This document shows positions 54,680 to 62,639 of a DNA stretch of 64,000 bases, piece by piece. The DNA comes from G032773895 sp965248935 (GTDB lineage Bacteria; Pseudomonadota; Gammaproteobacteria; Pseudomonadales; Cellvibrionaceae), in NCBI GenBank assembly GCA_965248935.1, contig OZ252214.1, forward strand, positions 2,232,001-2,296,000, given 5' to 3'. The first letter of the stretch is position 1, and each line of letters begins with the position of its first letter. The translations under genes and the position numbers were made by a program. Below the pieces are notes generated by a model. The model did no database searches, was not told where the DNA came from, and saw only the letters and a program-made list of their open reading frames with translations.

Positions 54680-55255
54680 ATAACCTTAATAATTTTGTAT
54701 GCACAGCGGCGTCAAAATATTGGAGCAAAGGCTCAAAATCGTAGTTCACTTTACTCAATAAAGAGAAAATATCAGCCAGAGTAGCTGAGCCGTCCGAGCT
54801 GTCGATAATATTATTGTTTTGGTATACATCGGTGGCGAAGTAACTGTCATCATCTTTAGCGTAAAAAGCAAAATTAGAATCTGGTTTTTCAATGGCTATC
54901 TGATCACGATGGACAAAAAATTCACTTCAGGCATAAGAGCCTTTGAGTGCAATTGTATTGGGCAGGGTTACATAAAACTTACTTGTATTAGTTGATCCTG
55001 CAAACTAAAATTTGACAAAAATATCAAACCAGATTTTTCAAATGCGGCCTCAAAGCCTTCTCTAACCGGGTCATGGCATCCACCATCGCTATACGCCTCA
55101 TGCCAAATATCCTCATCTTGCTTGCCCGTGATGGAAATATCCTTTTTTATGCGGCAAGCGTGCTTAGCATCAAGTCCTTCCCTGATCCCATTTTCTATCC
55201 TTGTTCCTAAATATCCGTTTATTAAGATTGGTGTAATTTGCAAGATCATGCCCAA
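54680..55255 (-). pseudogene. Decayed gene, several frame breaks
   Basis: Minus-strand protein-like segments in changing frames: an open run of 95 codons (54968-55255, with GGCHDPVREGFEAAFEKSGL and SNFSLQDQLIQV), then after a frame change VTLPNTIALKGSYA, a stop, and SEFFVHRDQIAIEKPDSNFA followed by FYAKDDDSYFATDVYQNNN. Read together they look like one gene broken by a frameshift near 54970 and a stop near 54935. No family was recognised. It follows the truncated parE. Confidence 0.35.
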
Positions 55256-55407
55256 TCTTTGTCCAGCAACGATAATGACAGATAAAAGTTACTCTCAATC
55301 TCATCAATATATAAATCTGCTTGATTAAGGCCCCACTCACCAAGCGAAAATACCCAGATATCTATAAGATCATTTTCGGCAAGGGTTTGTTTATGTATTT
55401 TAAGCAT
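55246..55407 (-). pseudogene. Truncated ParE-type toxin
   Basis: 53 codons starting MLKIHKQTLAENDLIDIWVF, then GEWGLNQADLYIDEIE, the N-terminal half of ParE/RelE-superfamily toxins (normally 95-100 residues). The frame then reads SLSLLDKDWA and stops; the C-terminal beta strands with the usual SFPVGRH-type region are missing. The ATG overlaps the antitoxin stop (ATGCTTAA), the normal coupling in such operons. The toxin is probably inactive. Confidence 0.75.
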
Positions 55408-55660
55408 TCGGCTCCAAACCTGCCTTTATACGCGCTTTCCTTTTGATGTCGTCCATATCGAGCTTACCTGCATCGCCGCTGGCTTCGCCTTCGATTAAGG
55501 CCGCACGTAAGGCTTGCAATTTAAGCTTTTGATAATCTTTGTCAGAAAGTACAACTGCGACGGGCTTTCCGTTACGGGTCACTCCAATCGGTTCACGTTG
55601 TGATTTGAGCAGAATTTCTCCGAATTCCCGTTTTGCATCGGTGGAGCTGTAAACGTCCAT
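55400..55660 (-). CDS. Phd/YefM-family antitoxin
   Basis: 86 residues. The N-terminal DNA-binding domain VYSSTDAKREFGEILLKSQR and GVTRNGKPVAVVLSDKDYQ is typical of Phd/YefM. The tail is shorter and helical, as needed for toxin binding. It overlaps the truncated parE by 8 bp. An inverted repeat just upstream is the likely autoregulatory operator. Confidence 0.85.
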   Translation of the reverse strand: MDVYSSTDAKREFGEILLKSQREPIGVTRNGKPVAVVLSDKDYQKLKLQALRAALIEGEASGDAGKLDMDDIKRKARIKAGLEPNA

Positions 55661-55670
55661 AATATACCTA

Positions 55671-55695
55671 CAAATTGATTAAGTTGATCAATTTG
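55671..55695. promoter_or_regulatory. Operator-like inverted repeat before phd-like gene
   Basis: CAAATTGAT-TAAGTTG-ATCAATTTG: perfect 9-bp arms, 7-bp spacer, 10 bp upstream of the antitoxin ATG. Phd/YefM antitoxins bind such repeats to repress their own operon. Confidence 0.65.
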
Positions 55696-56284
55696 AGCAA
55701 TGTATCATAATCTCACCGAATAGATATAAAATGCCTCGACCCCTTTCCGAATACGTTTATCCTCACTCATCATAGGCAGCTTAATCGTTGCACTATTAGG
55801 GTGATGCTACTCATTAGAGACGCTATTCATTAGAATAGGTATATATGAGATGACAGACCCTCACCATAAACCCTCTAATGCAGCTCAAGGTGTCAAGTTT
55901 GTTGAAACAAAGAGCTATAACGGATAGCCTTCAGAGCATTCGGCAAGCAATTTCCGAAGAGGGGAGACCTTTGGATAAGTTCACCATGTATTTTGAATCT
56001 AGGCACGGAATCAAGTGTTAGAACATTACCGTTGTGAAAATACCTCGGGGTTTGGGACAGAGCCCCAACGCACTATAGAGTTGAGAAGTTTGAGCGATAA
56101 ACGACATTGGGAAGCGGGCATCACAAGAAAGAATAATATCGATTTAGTTATAGACAGTTTACTTTTTGGCTAGTTAAGAGGGTAATGCGTCAACTAAATC
56201 AAGCTGTGAATTAGGTCAATTTTACACATTAGCTTTCCTGGCATCATGCCAGTCATTTTTGGATCATAATCAGGGGTAATTGGA
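55696..56284. other. Intergenic stretch upstream of the YafO cassette
   Basis: 589 bp. A 25-codon frame at about 55850-55927 (MTDPHHKPSNAAQGVKFVE) may be a gene remnant. The promoter of the cassette should lie near 56200-56270, but I find no LexA box. Confidence 0.4.
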
Positions 56285-56455
56285 ATGCCACAACAAATAA
56301 TTGTTAAAAAACAAGCAAAGAAAACAAAAAATCAACTACAGGAAACTAGTCGTAAATTTACGAAAGCTGACGCTTCTCGATCAATTGAGAAAACCGCCCG
56401 GTCAATGGCGACCTCGCAAAAAAGTGGAATCATAGATATTATAGAAACGGAGTAA
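56285..56455 (+). CDS. Small basic protein, presumed antitoxin of YafO
   Basis: 56 residues (MPQQIIVKKQAKKTKNQLQE start), highly basic and Gln/Thr-rich in the first half, with an acidic end IIDIIETE. AGGGG at 56272-56276 gives a good ribosome binding site and the gene ends 6 bp before yafO. It does not resemble YafN, the Phd-like antitoxin of E. coli YafO. The antitoxin role is inferred from position only. Confidence 0.6.
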   Translation: MPQQIIVKKQAKKTKNQLQETSRKFTKADASRSIEKTARSMATSQKSGIIDIIETE

Positions 56456-56461
56456 ATTCAA

Positions 56462-56857
56462 ATGGAAATTAAAGTTTTTCTTTCTTCGCATTTTGAAGCG
56501 AGTTGCCCAAAAGACAAGCTTGATGCTTTAGTAAAAGACTTCAAACACTATAAAAAAACCGGCATACGCCCTTCAGACTTTGGTCGTGATGCCTCCTATG
56601 ATCGACCATTCTCAGTAAAGGAAGCTGAGTTAATGCACATCCATATTAAAGACCAATCATCGAAGAATTGGCATTTACGAACTCTTCAGTTCGACATGAA
56701 AAGCGACACAACTCTGATCTATTGCAGCGGTTTTATTGATAAGAACAAATACTTACTTTTGGGCTTTCTGGGCAATGCCCATGAGACTTATAATAGCAAC
56801 CCTCATTATTTACCCTCTTTAGCTGAGATTGCAGAGAGATTTCGATCAAGGTTTTAA
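56462..56857 (+). CDS. yafO: YafO-family type II toxin (ribosome-dependent mRNA interferase)
   Basis: 131 residues, matching YafO along its length: LDALVKDFKHYKKTG, then PSDFGRDASYDRPF, AELMHIHI, LIYCSGF, and the C-terminal LAEIAERFRSRF (E. coli: MAEAFRMRF). YafO cleaves mRNA downstream of start codons when bound to ribosomes, halting translation. It is second in a three-gene cassette with a 56-aa upstream and an 87-aa downstream protein. Confidence 0.85.
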   Translation: MEIKVFLSSHFEASCPKDKLDALVKDFKHYKKTGIRPSDFGRDASYDRPFSVKEAELMHIHIKDQSSKNWHLRTLQFDMKSDTTLIYCSGFIDKNKYLLLGFLGNAHETYNSNPHYLPSLAEIAERFRSRF

Positions 56858-56866
56858 GGAAAGAAG

Positions 56867-57130
56867 ATGAAAGCAGAAATTATACTGGATTGGGATTATG
56901 GAACGCCAAAGCATGACGGCTTATATTTTGCGGCAGTTAAACACGGAGAAGGCGCGGGAATGCAAGAGTTTCTCCATTATAAAGACGGAAAATGGGATCT
57001 GGAGTACGGCGGAAAAATTGTTGCCTTCATTGACATAGGCAATCTTAATAAACAACTTAATGTTCGTTGGCCGAAGGAAAACCCAGTATTAGCTTCTGAT
57101 GTATCAGACGATGAGTTCAAAGAGGTATAG
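56867..57130 (+). CDS. Hypothetical protein in YafO cassette
   Basis: 87 residues, acidic, no signal or membrane segment; it opens MKAEIILDWDYGTPKHDGLY and has EFLHYKDGKWDLEYGGKIV. AAGGAAAGAAG precedes the ATG, 9 bp after yafO, so it is in the same operon. No family recognised; not similar to YafP acetyltransferase. Confidence 0.6.
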   Translation: MKAEIILDWDYGTPKHDGLYFAAVKHGEGAGMQEFLHYKDGKWDLEYGGKIVAFIDIGNLNKQLNVRWPKENPVLASDVSDDEFKEV

Positions 57131-57551
57131 GAGGTAAGTGCTTCAGCGAGGAAATGCGTGCCAGTTTGAAGGGCAGTGGACAGCTCTAACGAATTTTACT
57201 GCAACAGAGGGGCTTTTCAAGGAGCCAATCCTTACAATTAAGCAAGCCATAACCTCCGTAGCCTCATTGCGTAGTTGAAAATGCTGATGCGTAGTTGAGA
57301 CAGCCAGAAATGTTACCACGCTTTCCCATTTGGTGTTCCATACGTTTCCCCGCCAAATGGCGGAGAAACGTATGGAGTACATGCCGTAATTCTATTAATT
57401 TTTGTCTGAATTCTTGCCATAAACTCATAGCAAAATGGTACGGATACCCAAACCTGCCGCAAGGCACGCCAAGCAAGCATGGCTTTTCGCCTTGCCCCAG
57501 TTTTGGGTATCTGTTTGGGTTAACTATGAGTTGGTGGCAAGCTTTAGTTTG
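57131..57551. repeat. Hairpin-rich noncoding segment
   Basis: 421 bp without a gene. An 11-bp direct repeat TGCGTAGTTGA lies near 57269 and 57288. A near-perfect hairpin spans 57338-57375 (CCATACGTTTC-CCGCCA and complement), and two nested inverted repeats span 57413-57541: outer CTTGCCATAAACTCATAG / CTATGAGTTGGTGGCAAG with two mismatches, inner GATACCCAAA / TTTGGGTATC. This could be the trace of a small mobile element or recombination site; none was identified. Confidence 0.55.
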
Positions 57552-58439
57552 TTAGGGTATGTAGCTTTGTATTTTTTCTTTGCAGAGGGTTTCGGTAAGG
57601 GTTTGCAATTGTTGAACACGTTCGGCTAACCAAGTGAGTTCTTCTTGGGTAATGCTGTAGTGTTCAGAATAGCGGGATTCAATGTAGGCGCGCTTTAGTA
57701 ATTCAAAGCACCGTCGATTGAATTTTGTGTCCTGTGGAAAAATATCTTTTAGCGCTTCAGTATGTTGAGAAGCTAAATTATGAAGGGCTTTTATATTGTG
57801 GGTTTTTGGGCGGTAGTTGGTAAATACCAAAAGAATGCAGGATAAAAACCGTTCAGCGGCTTGGTGCAGGTTAAATGCCGCATAACTGTTATCTTCGTTT
57901 TTAATGGCCTCCTTTGAATACTTATAGAAGGTTTTTGCACTTTCAAACCATTGATCAAAGTGACCTTGAGCTATGGTTTGTGCTTCTTCTGGTTTCAATT
58001 CACCCGGTTCAATCAATGACGTTGTGTTGTAGGCATAAAGCTGTATGCCTTCGGCTCGAATATCTCTAAAGAAGTAATGGCCCTGTTGTAGCCAGTTGTT
58101 CACCTCGGTATGGGTGTGAACCAAAATATTCGCAGGGGCTTTTAGCTGTTGGCTTATACGTTCTTCGGCCGTGTGCCAAATTATATATTCGTCTACAAGC
58201 TCACTACGGTTCAGCACCACCAGTACATCGTAATCACTCACATAGCCATTGACAGGATCATCCACATAAGAGCCTTTGGCATAGCTACCAAAGAGGATGA
58301 TCATTCCTATACGGCTGAGTTTCTTTTTCTCGGATGTAGCAAAACCCCTCACCTGTTCAAATTCGTCATGGATGGTATTCATCAGGAATTTGATATTGGT
58401 TTGCTTGTTTTCTGGCAAGTGGCCTAGGGATGTTTTCAT
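57552..58439 (-). CDS. MNT-HEPN fusion protein (nucleotidyltransferase plus HEPN domain)
   Basis: 295 residues. The N-terminal half is a minimal nucleotidyltransferase: IILFGSYAKGSYVDD, then VSDYDVLVVLN. The C-terminal half is a HEPN domain: SAKTFYKYSKEAI, NLHQAAERFLSCILLV and YRPKTHNIKALHNLA. As separate genes MNT and HEPN form toxin-antitoxin pairs in which MNT adds AMP to HEPN; here both are in one chain. The start is ATG 58439 (MKTSLGHLPENKQ), which suits the family; the frame is open to 58475. Confidence 0.85.
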   Translation of the reverse strand: MKTSLGHLPENKQTNIKFLMNTIHDEFEQVRGFATSEKKKLSRIGMIILFGSYAKGSYVDDPVNGYVSDYDVLVVLNRSELVDEYIIWHTAEERISQQLKAPANILVHTHTEVNNWLQQGHYFFRDIRAEGIQLYAYNTTSLIEPGELKPEEAQTIAQGHFDQWFESAKTFYKYSKEAIKNEDNSYAAFNLHQAAERFLSCILLVFTNYRPKTHNIKALHNLASQHTEALKDIFPQDTKFNRRCFELLKRAYIESRYSEHYSITQEELTWLAERVQQLQTLTETLCKEKIQSYIP

Positions 58440-58549
58440 AGGCTGAATGATACCAGTTCTGGAAAGTGTCAGCATAGACGCTCTGAGGTTTCAATGAGTA
58501 TGTAACGTTCTTGCTGGTATAGAAGGTTTTGCTTTGTCATAAAGGCGGT

Positions 58550-58809
58550 ATGAGTAAGCCGCCAGCCCCTCCGATTTTACCTCGCGTTATCCGCGCTAAA
58601 CATGCCCCTTCTTATTTGGGTATGAGCAGGGAGGTGTTTAATCGTGATGTGAAGCCTTTTGTGACTGTTGTGCCTATTGGTTTTCGCAGGGGGTGGAGTA
58701 TGACCGGCTTGAATTGGACGCTTGGTTACACTATGGCGCACCCGGAGAGATTGACTCGATGCATCCCTGCATTTCGGGCCTTTGGGCCAGCGCTAATCGC
58801 GCTGCCTAA
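58550..58809 (+). pseudogene. Frameshifted excisionase-like gene (AlpA-type)
   Basis: Frame 1 gives MSKPPAPPILPRVIRAKHAP and YLGMSREVFNRDVKPFVTVV, then PIGF, as in small phage/island DNA-binding proteins next to integrases. The expected continuation, QGVEYDRLELDAWLHYG, is present but one frame away, starting at about 58688, so one base is missing in the T run near 58681-58684. The shifted frame runs through the tRNA-tail repeat and stops at 58807-58809. No integrase gene remains nearby. Confidence 0.6.
58733..58752 (-). repeat. Extra copy of the tRNA-Arg 3' end
   Basis: Twenty bases identical to the tRNA 3' end plus CCA and T (second copy 58908-58927), 175 bp away in direct orientation. It may be an attachment-site remnant or a tRNA-tail repeat. 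Confidence 0.8.
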
Positions 58810-58829
58810 ACAGGCTGTCCTGCCTGTTT
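58759..58829. repeat. Array of four consecutive hairpins
   Basis: Four perfect stems in 71 bp: ATGCA/TGCAT (58759-58772), GGCC/GGCC (58777-58788), AGCGC/GCGCT (58789-58803) and AAACAGGC/GCCTGTTT (58808-58829), each with a 4-6 nt loop. It lies between the two tRNA-tail copies. Confidence 0.75.
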
Positions 58830-58870
58830 ATCGAACTCGCGGGAGATCTCAACACCCCGAATTCGCCATA

Positions 58871-58902
58871 CAAAAAAACCCCGTTTTTTCAAACGAGGTT
58901 TT
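58871..58902 (-). terminator. tRNA-Arg terminator
   Basis: On the minus strand AACCTCGTTT pairs with AAACGGGGTT (with G-T pairs), followed by a run of T, just after the tRNA 3' end. Confidence 0.75.
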
Positions 58903-58908
58903 CATGTA

Positions 58909-58985
58909 TGGCGCACCCGGAGAGATTCGAACTCCCGACCAAGTGGTTCGAAGCCACCTACTCTATCCAGCTGAGCTACGGGTGC
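58909..58985 (-). tRNA. tRNA-Arg (anticodon TCG)
   Basis: 77 nt with encoded CCA. Acceptor GCACCCG / CGGGTGC, discriminator G; D arm GCTCAGCTGGATAGAGT; anticodon loop CTTCGAA, giving anticodon TCG (reads CGA/CGN, Arg); T arm GTCGGGAGTTCGAATCTC. A plus-strand open frame over this DNA is an artefact. Confidence 0.93.
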
Positions 58986-59137
58986 ATGGATTGTGCTCGC
59001 TTTACTGCGAAGGGCGAAAATAATACCTTTGATTTTCCTTTACGTCTATCCCGGGTCGTGACTTGTGTAACTATTCCGCTATAATCCTGTCCAAATTAAA
59101 AAATAGACTAGGTTCCAATTACACTGGGGAAGACAAA

Positions 59138-59560
59138 ATGAAGTACTTTGTATCTATGGCAACCGCGTTGTTGCTGGTTGTATCTGCGTGGGGTATTGCG
59201 GGTACGGAGGAGACTCTTGAGGATAGATTAAAGCCGGCGGGTGAGGTGTGTTTGGCGGGTGATGATTGTGCGGTTGCATCTGCACCTGTGGCGTCTGCTG
59301 AGTCTTCTGGCTCTCGTTCAGGTGCGGATGTATACCAGGCTAAGTGTTTTGCTTGTCATGGTACTGGAGCGGGCGGGGCGCCTAAGCTGGGTGATGCTGC
59401 TGCCTGGGCACCGCGTATTGCGAAGGGGGTGGATGTGCTGTATGCGAGTGCTATCAATGGCTTAGCTGGCACTCTGATGATGGCAAAAGGCGGCTGTACG
59501 GACTGTAGCGATGAGGAAGTTAGCACTGCTGTTGATCATATTATAGGAAGTTCAAAATAG
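59138..59560 (+). CDS. Cytochrome c5-like monoheme protein
   Basis: Periplasmic electron carrier. Signal peptide MKYFVSMATALLLVVSAWGI; heme motif CFACHGTGAGGAP, axial Met in LMMAKGG, and the extra disulfide CTDC of cytochromes c5. The start is ATG 59138 with GGGGAAG upstream; the frame is open to 59063 but without signal features. 140 residues. A linker of about 55 residues with a cysteine pair (CLAGDDC) precedes the heme domain. Confidence 0.9.
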   Translation: MKYFVSMATALLLVVSAWGIAGTEETLEDRLKPAGEVCLAGDDCAVASAPVASAESSGSRSGADVYQAKCFACHGTGAGGAPKLGDAAAWAPRIAKGVDVLYASAINGLAGTLMMAKGGCTDCSDEEVSTAVDHIIGSSK

Positions 59561-59675
59561 CGTTGTTGTTATTTGGTTCTGCATAAACAATGGCAATGGC
59601 CGCGATATTATGGCTTAACAAGCACAATGATGGACGCGGTTTTTTTGCTGTATGTTTTACCGAAATATTCGAAGG

Positions 59676-61694
59676 TTAGTCAAACATATTGAGCAGTGAG
59701 GTGAGGGTTTCCTGCCCTTTCTTTTCATTTTCTATTGGGCAAGGTTCGCCGAACCCTTCTTTTTCAATATCTTCTTCTGGAATTTCGTCAATAAAACGGC
59801 TGGGGGTGGTTTCGGATTTTTCGCCAAACTGTTTGCGTGAACCAGCCAGCGTCATGGTGAGTGTTTTTTGTGCGCGTGTAATTCCAACGTAGGTTAGGCG
59901 GCGCTCTTCTTCGATATTATTTTCTTCAATACTGTTTCGGTGTGGAAGCAGTTCTTCTTCTAGGCCAACTAGATAGACATGGGGGAATTCCAACCCTTTT
60001 GATGCGTGCAGAGTCATTAGCTGTACTCTGTCGGTTAGGTCTTCTTCTTCCTGTCGGTCCAGTAGGTCCTGTAAAACAAGTTTGGCGATAGCGTTGTTTA
60101 ATAGTTGTTCGCTATCGGCGTTTTCATCTTCATTTTTTTGAATGGTATTTTTAATGGATTCGATTAAAAACAGGACGTTCTCCATGCGTTTTTCGCCCAC
60201 TTTTGGCGAGCTGGCATTTTGGTGAAGCCAGCCTTCGTAGTCGATGTCGTCCAGCATTTCTCGAATGGCTGATACTGGGTCATTGTTGTGGCAGTTGTTG
60301 CGCACGCGAGAAACCCAGCAGGAGAATTCCCGTATACGTTCTAGGCCCTTTTTGGGTAGCAGTGTTTGTAGCCCCATTTCATCGCAGGCGCTTAATAGGC
60401 TTGTTTCTCTTTCTGTGGCGTAGCGACCAAGTGCTTCTAGGGTGCCGGTGCCAATTTGGCGGCGGGGGGTATTGATTATGCGCAGGAAGGCGTTGTCGTC
60501 ATCGGGGTTAACCAGTAGCCGCAGGTAGGCCATAACGTCTTTAATTTCAGAGCGGGAAAAGAAGCTGGTGCCGCCACTAATGTTGTAGGGGATTTGGTGG
60601 TGTTGAAGTTTGAGTTCGATTAAGCGAGCTTGGTGGTTGCCTCGATAGAGTACGGCAAAATCTCTGAATTTACATTGTCGGCGGATTTTTTGGGTGAGTA
60701 TTTCGGTTGCTATTCTTTCCGCTTCGGTTTCTTCATTGGTACAGCGGATAAGCCGCAGCATTTCACCTAAGCCAAGGTCGCTCCAGAGGGTTTTATCAAA
60801 TTCGTGGGGGTTATTGGCAATAATGGTGTTGGCTACTTTGAGTATTCGAGCAGTGGAGCGGTAATTTTGTTCTAGTTTGACGACATGCAGGCTGGGAAAG
60901 TCTTCTTTCAGGAGTGACAGGTTTTCTGGCCGGGCTCCGCGCCAGGCATAAATGGATTGGTCGTCGTCACCTACGATGGTTAATGCACTTTTACTGCCCA
61001 CTAATTGTTTGACTAATTGGTACTGGGAGGAGTTGGTATCTTGGTATTCATCTACTAGCAAGTAGCGAATCCGCTGCTGCCAGCGTGTTAGCACGTCTTT
61101 ATTGGTATTGAGTAGCTGGGTGGGTAGTCCAATTAGGTCGTCAAAATCGACGGCGTTATAGGCTCGAAGTGCTTGGTTATAGCGTTCGTAGACTAGGGCG
61201 ATGGTTTGCTCGCCGGTATTCTCGGCGGTTTCAAGCGCTTTGTCTGGGGGGGTGAGCCCACTTTTCCAGTTGGAGATTTGGTTTTGTACATTGTCCAATA
61301 GGTCTGAGTCAATGTCGGCGTCTTTGAGCATAATTTCTTTGATTAATGCACGAGAGTCTTCGCTATCAAAGAGGGTAAAGTTGGATTTATAGCCAAGGTG
61401 CTTGTGTTCTTTGCGCAGGATATTTAGGCCGAGGTTGTGGAAAGTGGAAACGGTTAGACCATAGGAGGCTTTGCCTTTTATGAGCTTGCCAACTCTTCCT
61501 TTCATTTCTCGTGCGGCTTTGTTGGTGAAGGTTACGGCGGCAATATGGCGAGCTGAATATCCGCATTCTTGGACGAGGTAGGCAATTTTTCGAGTGATAA
61601 CGCTGGTTTTTCCGCTGCCTGCACCTGCGAGGACTAGGCATGGCCCGTCAATGTAGTGGACGGCTTCTTGTTGACGGGGGTTGAGTTTGGTCAC
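59676..61694 (-). CDS. rep: ATP-dependent DNA helicase Rep
   Basis: Superfamily 1 helicase moving 3' to 5' that helps replication forks pass protein roadblocks. Motif I AGAGSGKTSVIT, motif II VDEYQDTN, motif III DDDQSIYAWRGA, motif IV LEQNYRST, motif V LMTLHASKGLEFPHV and motif VI EERRLTYVGITRAQ. Starts LNPRQQEAVHYIDGPCLVLAG; 672 residues as in E. coli Rep, rather than the longer UvrD. Confidence 0.97.
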   Translation of the reverse strand: MTKLNPRQQEAVHYIDGPCLVLAGAGSGKTSVITRKIAYLVQECGYSARHIAAVTFTNKAAREMKGRVGKLIKGKASYGLTVSTFHNLGLNILRKEHKHLGYKSNFTLFDSEDSRALIKEIMLKDADIDSDLLDNVQNQISNWKSGLTPPDKALETAENTGEQTIALVYERYNQALRAYNAVDFDDLIGLPTQLLNTNKDVLTRWQQRIRYLLVDEYQDTNSSQYQLVKQLVGSKSALTIVGDDDQSIYAWRGARPENLSLLKEDFPSLHVVKLEQNYRSTARILKVANTIIANNPHEFDKTLWSDLGLGEMLRLIRCTNEETEAERIATEILTQKIRRQCKFRDFAVLYRGNHQARLIELKLQHHQIPYNISGGTSFFSRSEIKDVMAYLRLLVNPDDDNAFLRIINTPRRQIGTGTLEALGRYATERETSLLSACDEMGLQTLLPKKGLERIREFSCWVSRVRNNCHNNDPVSAIREMLDDIDYEGWLHQNASSPKVGEKRMENVLFLIESIKNTIQKNEDENADSEQLLNNAIAKLVLQDLLDRQEEEDLTDRVQLMTLHASKGLEFPHVYLVGLEEELLPHRNSIEENNIEEERRLTYVGITRAQKTLTMTLAGSRKQFGEKSETTPSRFIDEIPEEDIEKEGFGEPCPIENEKKGQETLTSLLNMFD

Positions 61695-61903
61695 TGCTAC
61701 CTCAGGTATACATCGCGTGAGAATTACATATTCGGGCGAGGCATTCTATCAAAAGAGTGGTTGATCGAGGGAATTTTTGAGTGAGCTAGTACGCTTTTCG
61801 GTAGTGGCTTTTTATTGCCTTGGTGGCTGGGTATGGGGGTATCTGGGGGCTTTTTGCTGGTCGTAGTATGGGTCAAACTTTCTCGGAGGTGTTGTAGTAG
61901 GGT

Positions 61904-61933
61904 AAAAAAAGCCCGGAGTAATGAACTCCGGGC
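61904..61933 (-). terminator. Rho-independent terminator
   Basis: GCCCGGAGT/ACTCCGGGC hairpin followed by seven T on the minus strand, just after the small secreted protein gene. Confidence 0.9.
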
Positions 61934-61958
61934 CATAACATTCTAAGAGCCGTCGCTC

Positions 61959-62255
61959 TTAAGAATGGATTTTGTGTCTTGCTATACCTAGGCTCAAAAT
62001 ACCAGCAATAATCAATATGAGTGAGCTGTGTGCGGGGGTATTCATTGTCGTATTTGGTGCTGTATCTAAAGTGTTAACGGGTGAGTTGGGTGTCAATTCG
62101 GTGCCTGGCGACATATTGTCAAATATCCAATCGCTGTTTACAGCGATGACGGATGAGCTTGTGTCGTTCGTATTTTTTTGAACGCTTGCGCTTGCTAGGG
62201 TATTTAATAGAAAAAGTGTAGCGAATAAAAAAGTGATTTGAGTAAGTGCTTTCAT
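61959..62255 (-). CDS. Small exported protein with PEP-CTERM-like C-terminus
   Basis: 98 residues: signal peptide (LFATLFLLNTLASA), a Thr/Asn/Pro-rich middle, and a C-terminal membrane helix followed by basic residues (HSSLILIIAGILSLGIARHK). The last part resembles PEP-CTERM sorting signals (transmembrane segment then Arg cluster), but the PEP motif itself is absent. No function assigned. It has its own terminator. Confidence 0.65.
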   Translation of the reverse strand: MKALTQITFLFATLFLLNTLASASVQKNTNDTSSSVIAVNSDWIFDNMSPGTELTPNSPVNTLDTAPNTTMNTPAHSSLILIIAGILSLGIARHKIHS

Positions 62256-62639
62256 AGCTATTTCCCTATTTCCTTTTGTGGTGTGTACTTCAACTTATCT
62301 CACTAGCTAGCATATTTGATGCCATGTCTAAAATACTATTATTAATCAATGAGTTACTGACGTGTGGTGTAAAACTGTAACGTCTGATGTAAAGTGTTTC
62401 GACAGGTAACGCTTGCTTTGGCGGCACATACTTTATGTGGTATTAAGTGCCGCAGGTAGCCTATCCAGGTTTCTGTAGTCTAGAGCTTCACTCAGTATGT
62501 TGGAAATCATTGCCCGTGGAAGCATACGAATTATTGAAAAAAATTGATTAGATTTTGACCGCCGAAGTGAACTGCGCGCCGAGCTTGTTATAAATAATAG
62601 GCACCGAACCCGATGGCTGGATACGGTGCCGACACAGCT
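62256..62639. other. Intergenic stretch with comM-tail remnant
   Basis: Contains the left direct repeat (62420-62491), which encodes LSEALDYRNLDRLPAALNTT in the minus frame, a degenerate comM C-terminus, and a GGCACCG/CGGTGCC hairpin at 62600-62630 that may terminate the toxin-immunity operon. Confidence 0.6.
62420..62491 (-). repeat. Direct repeat, left copy (comM 3' end)
   Basis: About 72 bp closely matching 63599-63671, covering the last codons of comM (ALxYRNLDRLP) and some 25 bp beyond. The best-conserved block is CGCAGGTAG-CTATCCAGGTT. Confidence 0.8.

Noticed and set aside
56160..56284. LexA box in front of the YafO cassette, as for E. coli dinB-yafNOP
   Set aside because: No CTG-N10-CAG with an AT-rich centre was found upstream of 56285.
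58529..59023. 164-codon plus-strand open frame
   Set aside because: It runs antisense through tRNA-Arg and through the hairpin array; only its first part, the excisionase-like segment, is real, and that is frameshifted.
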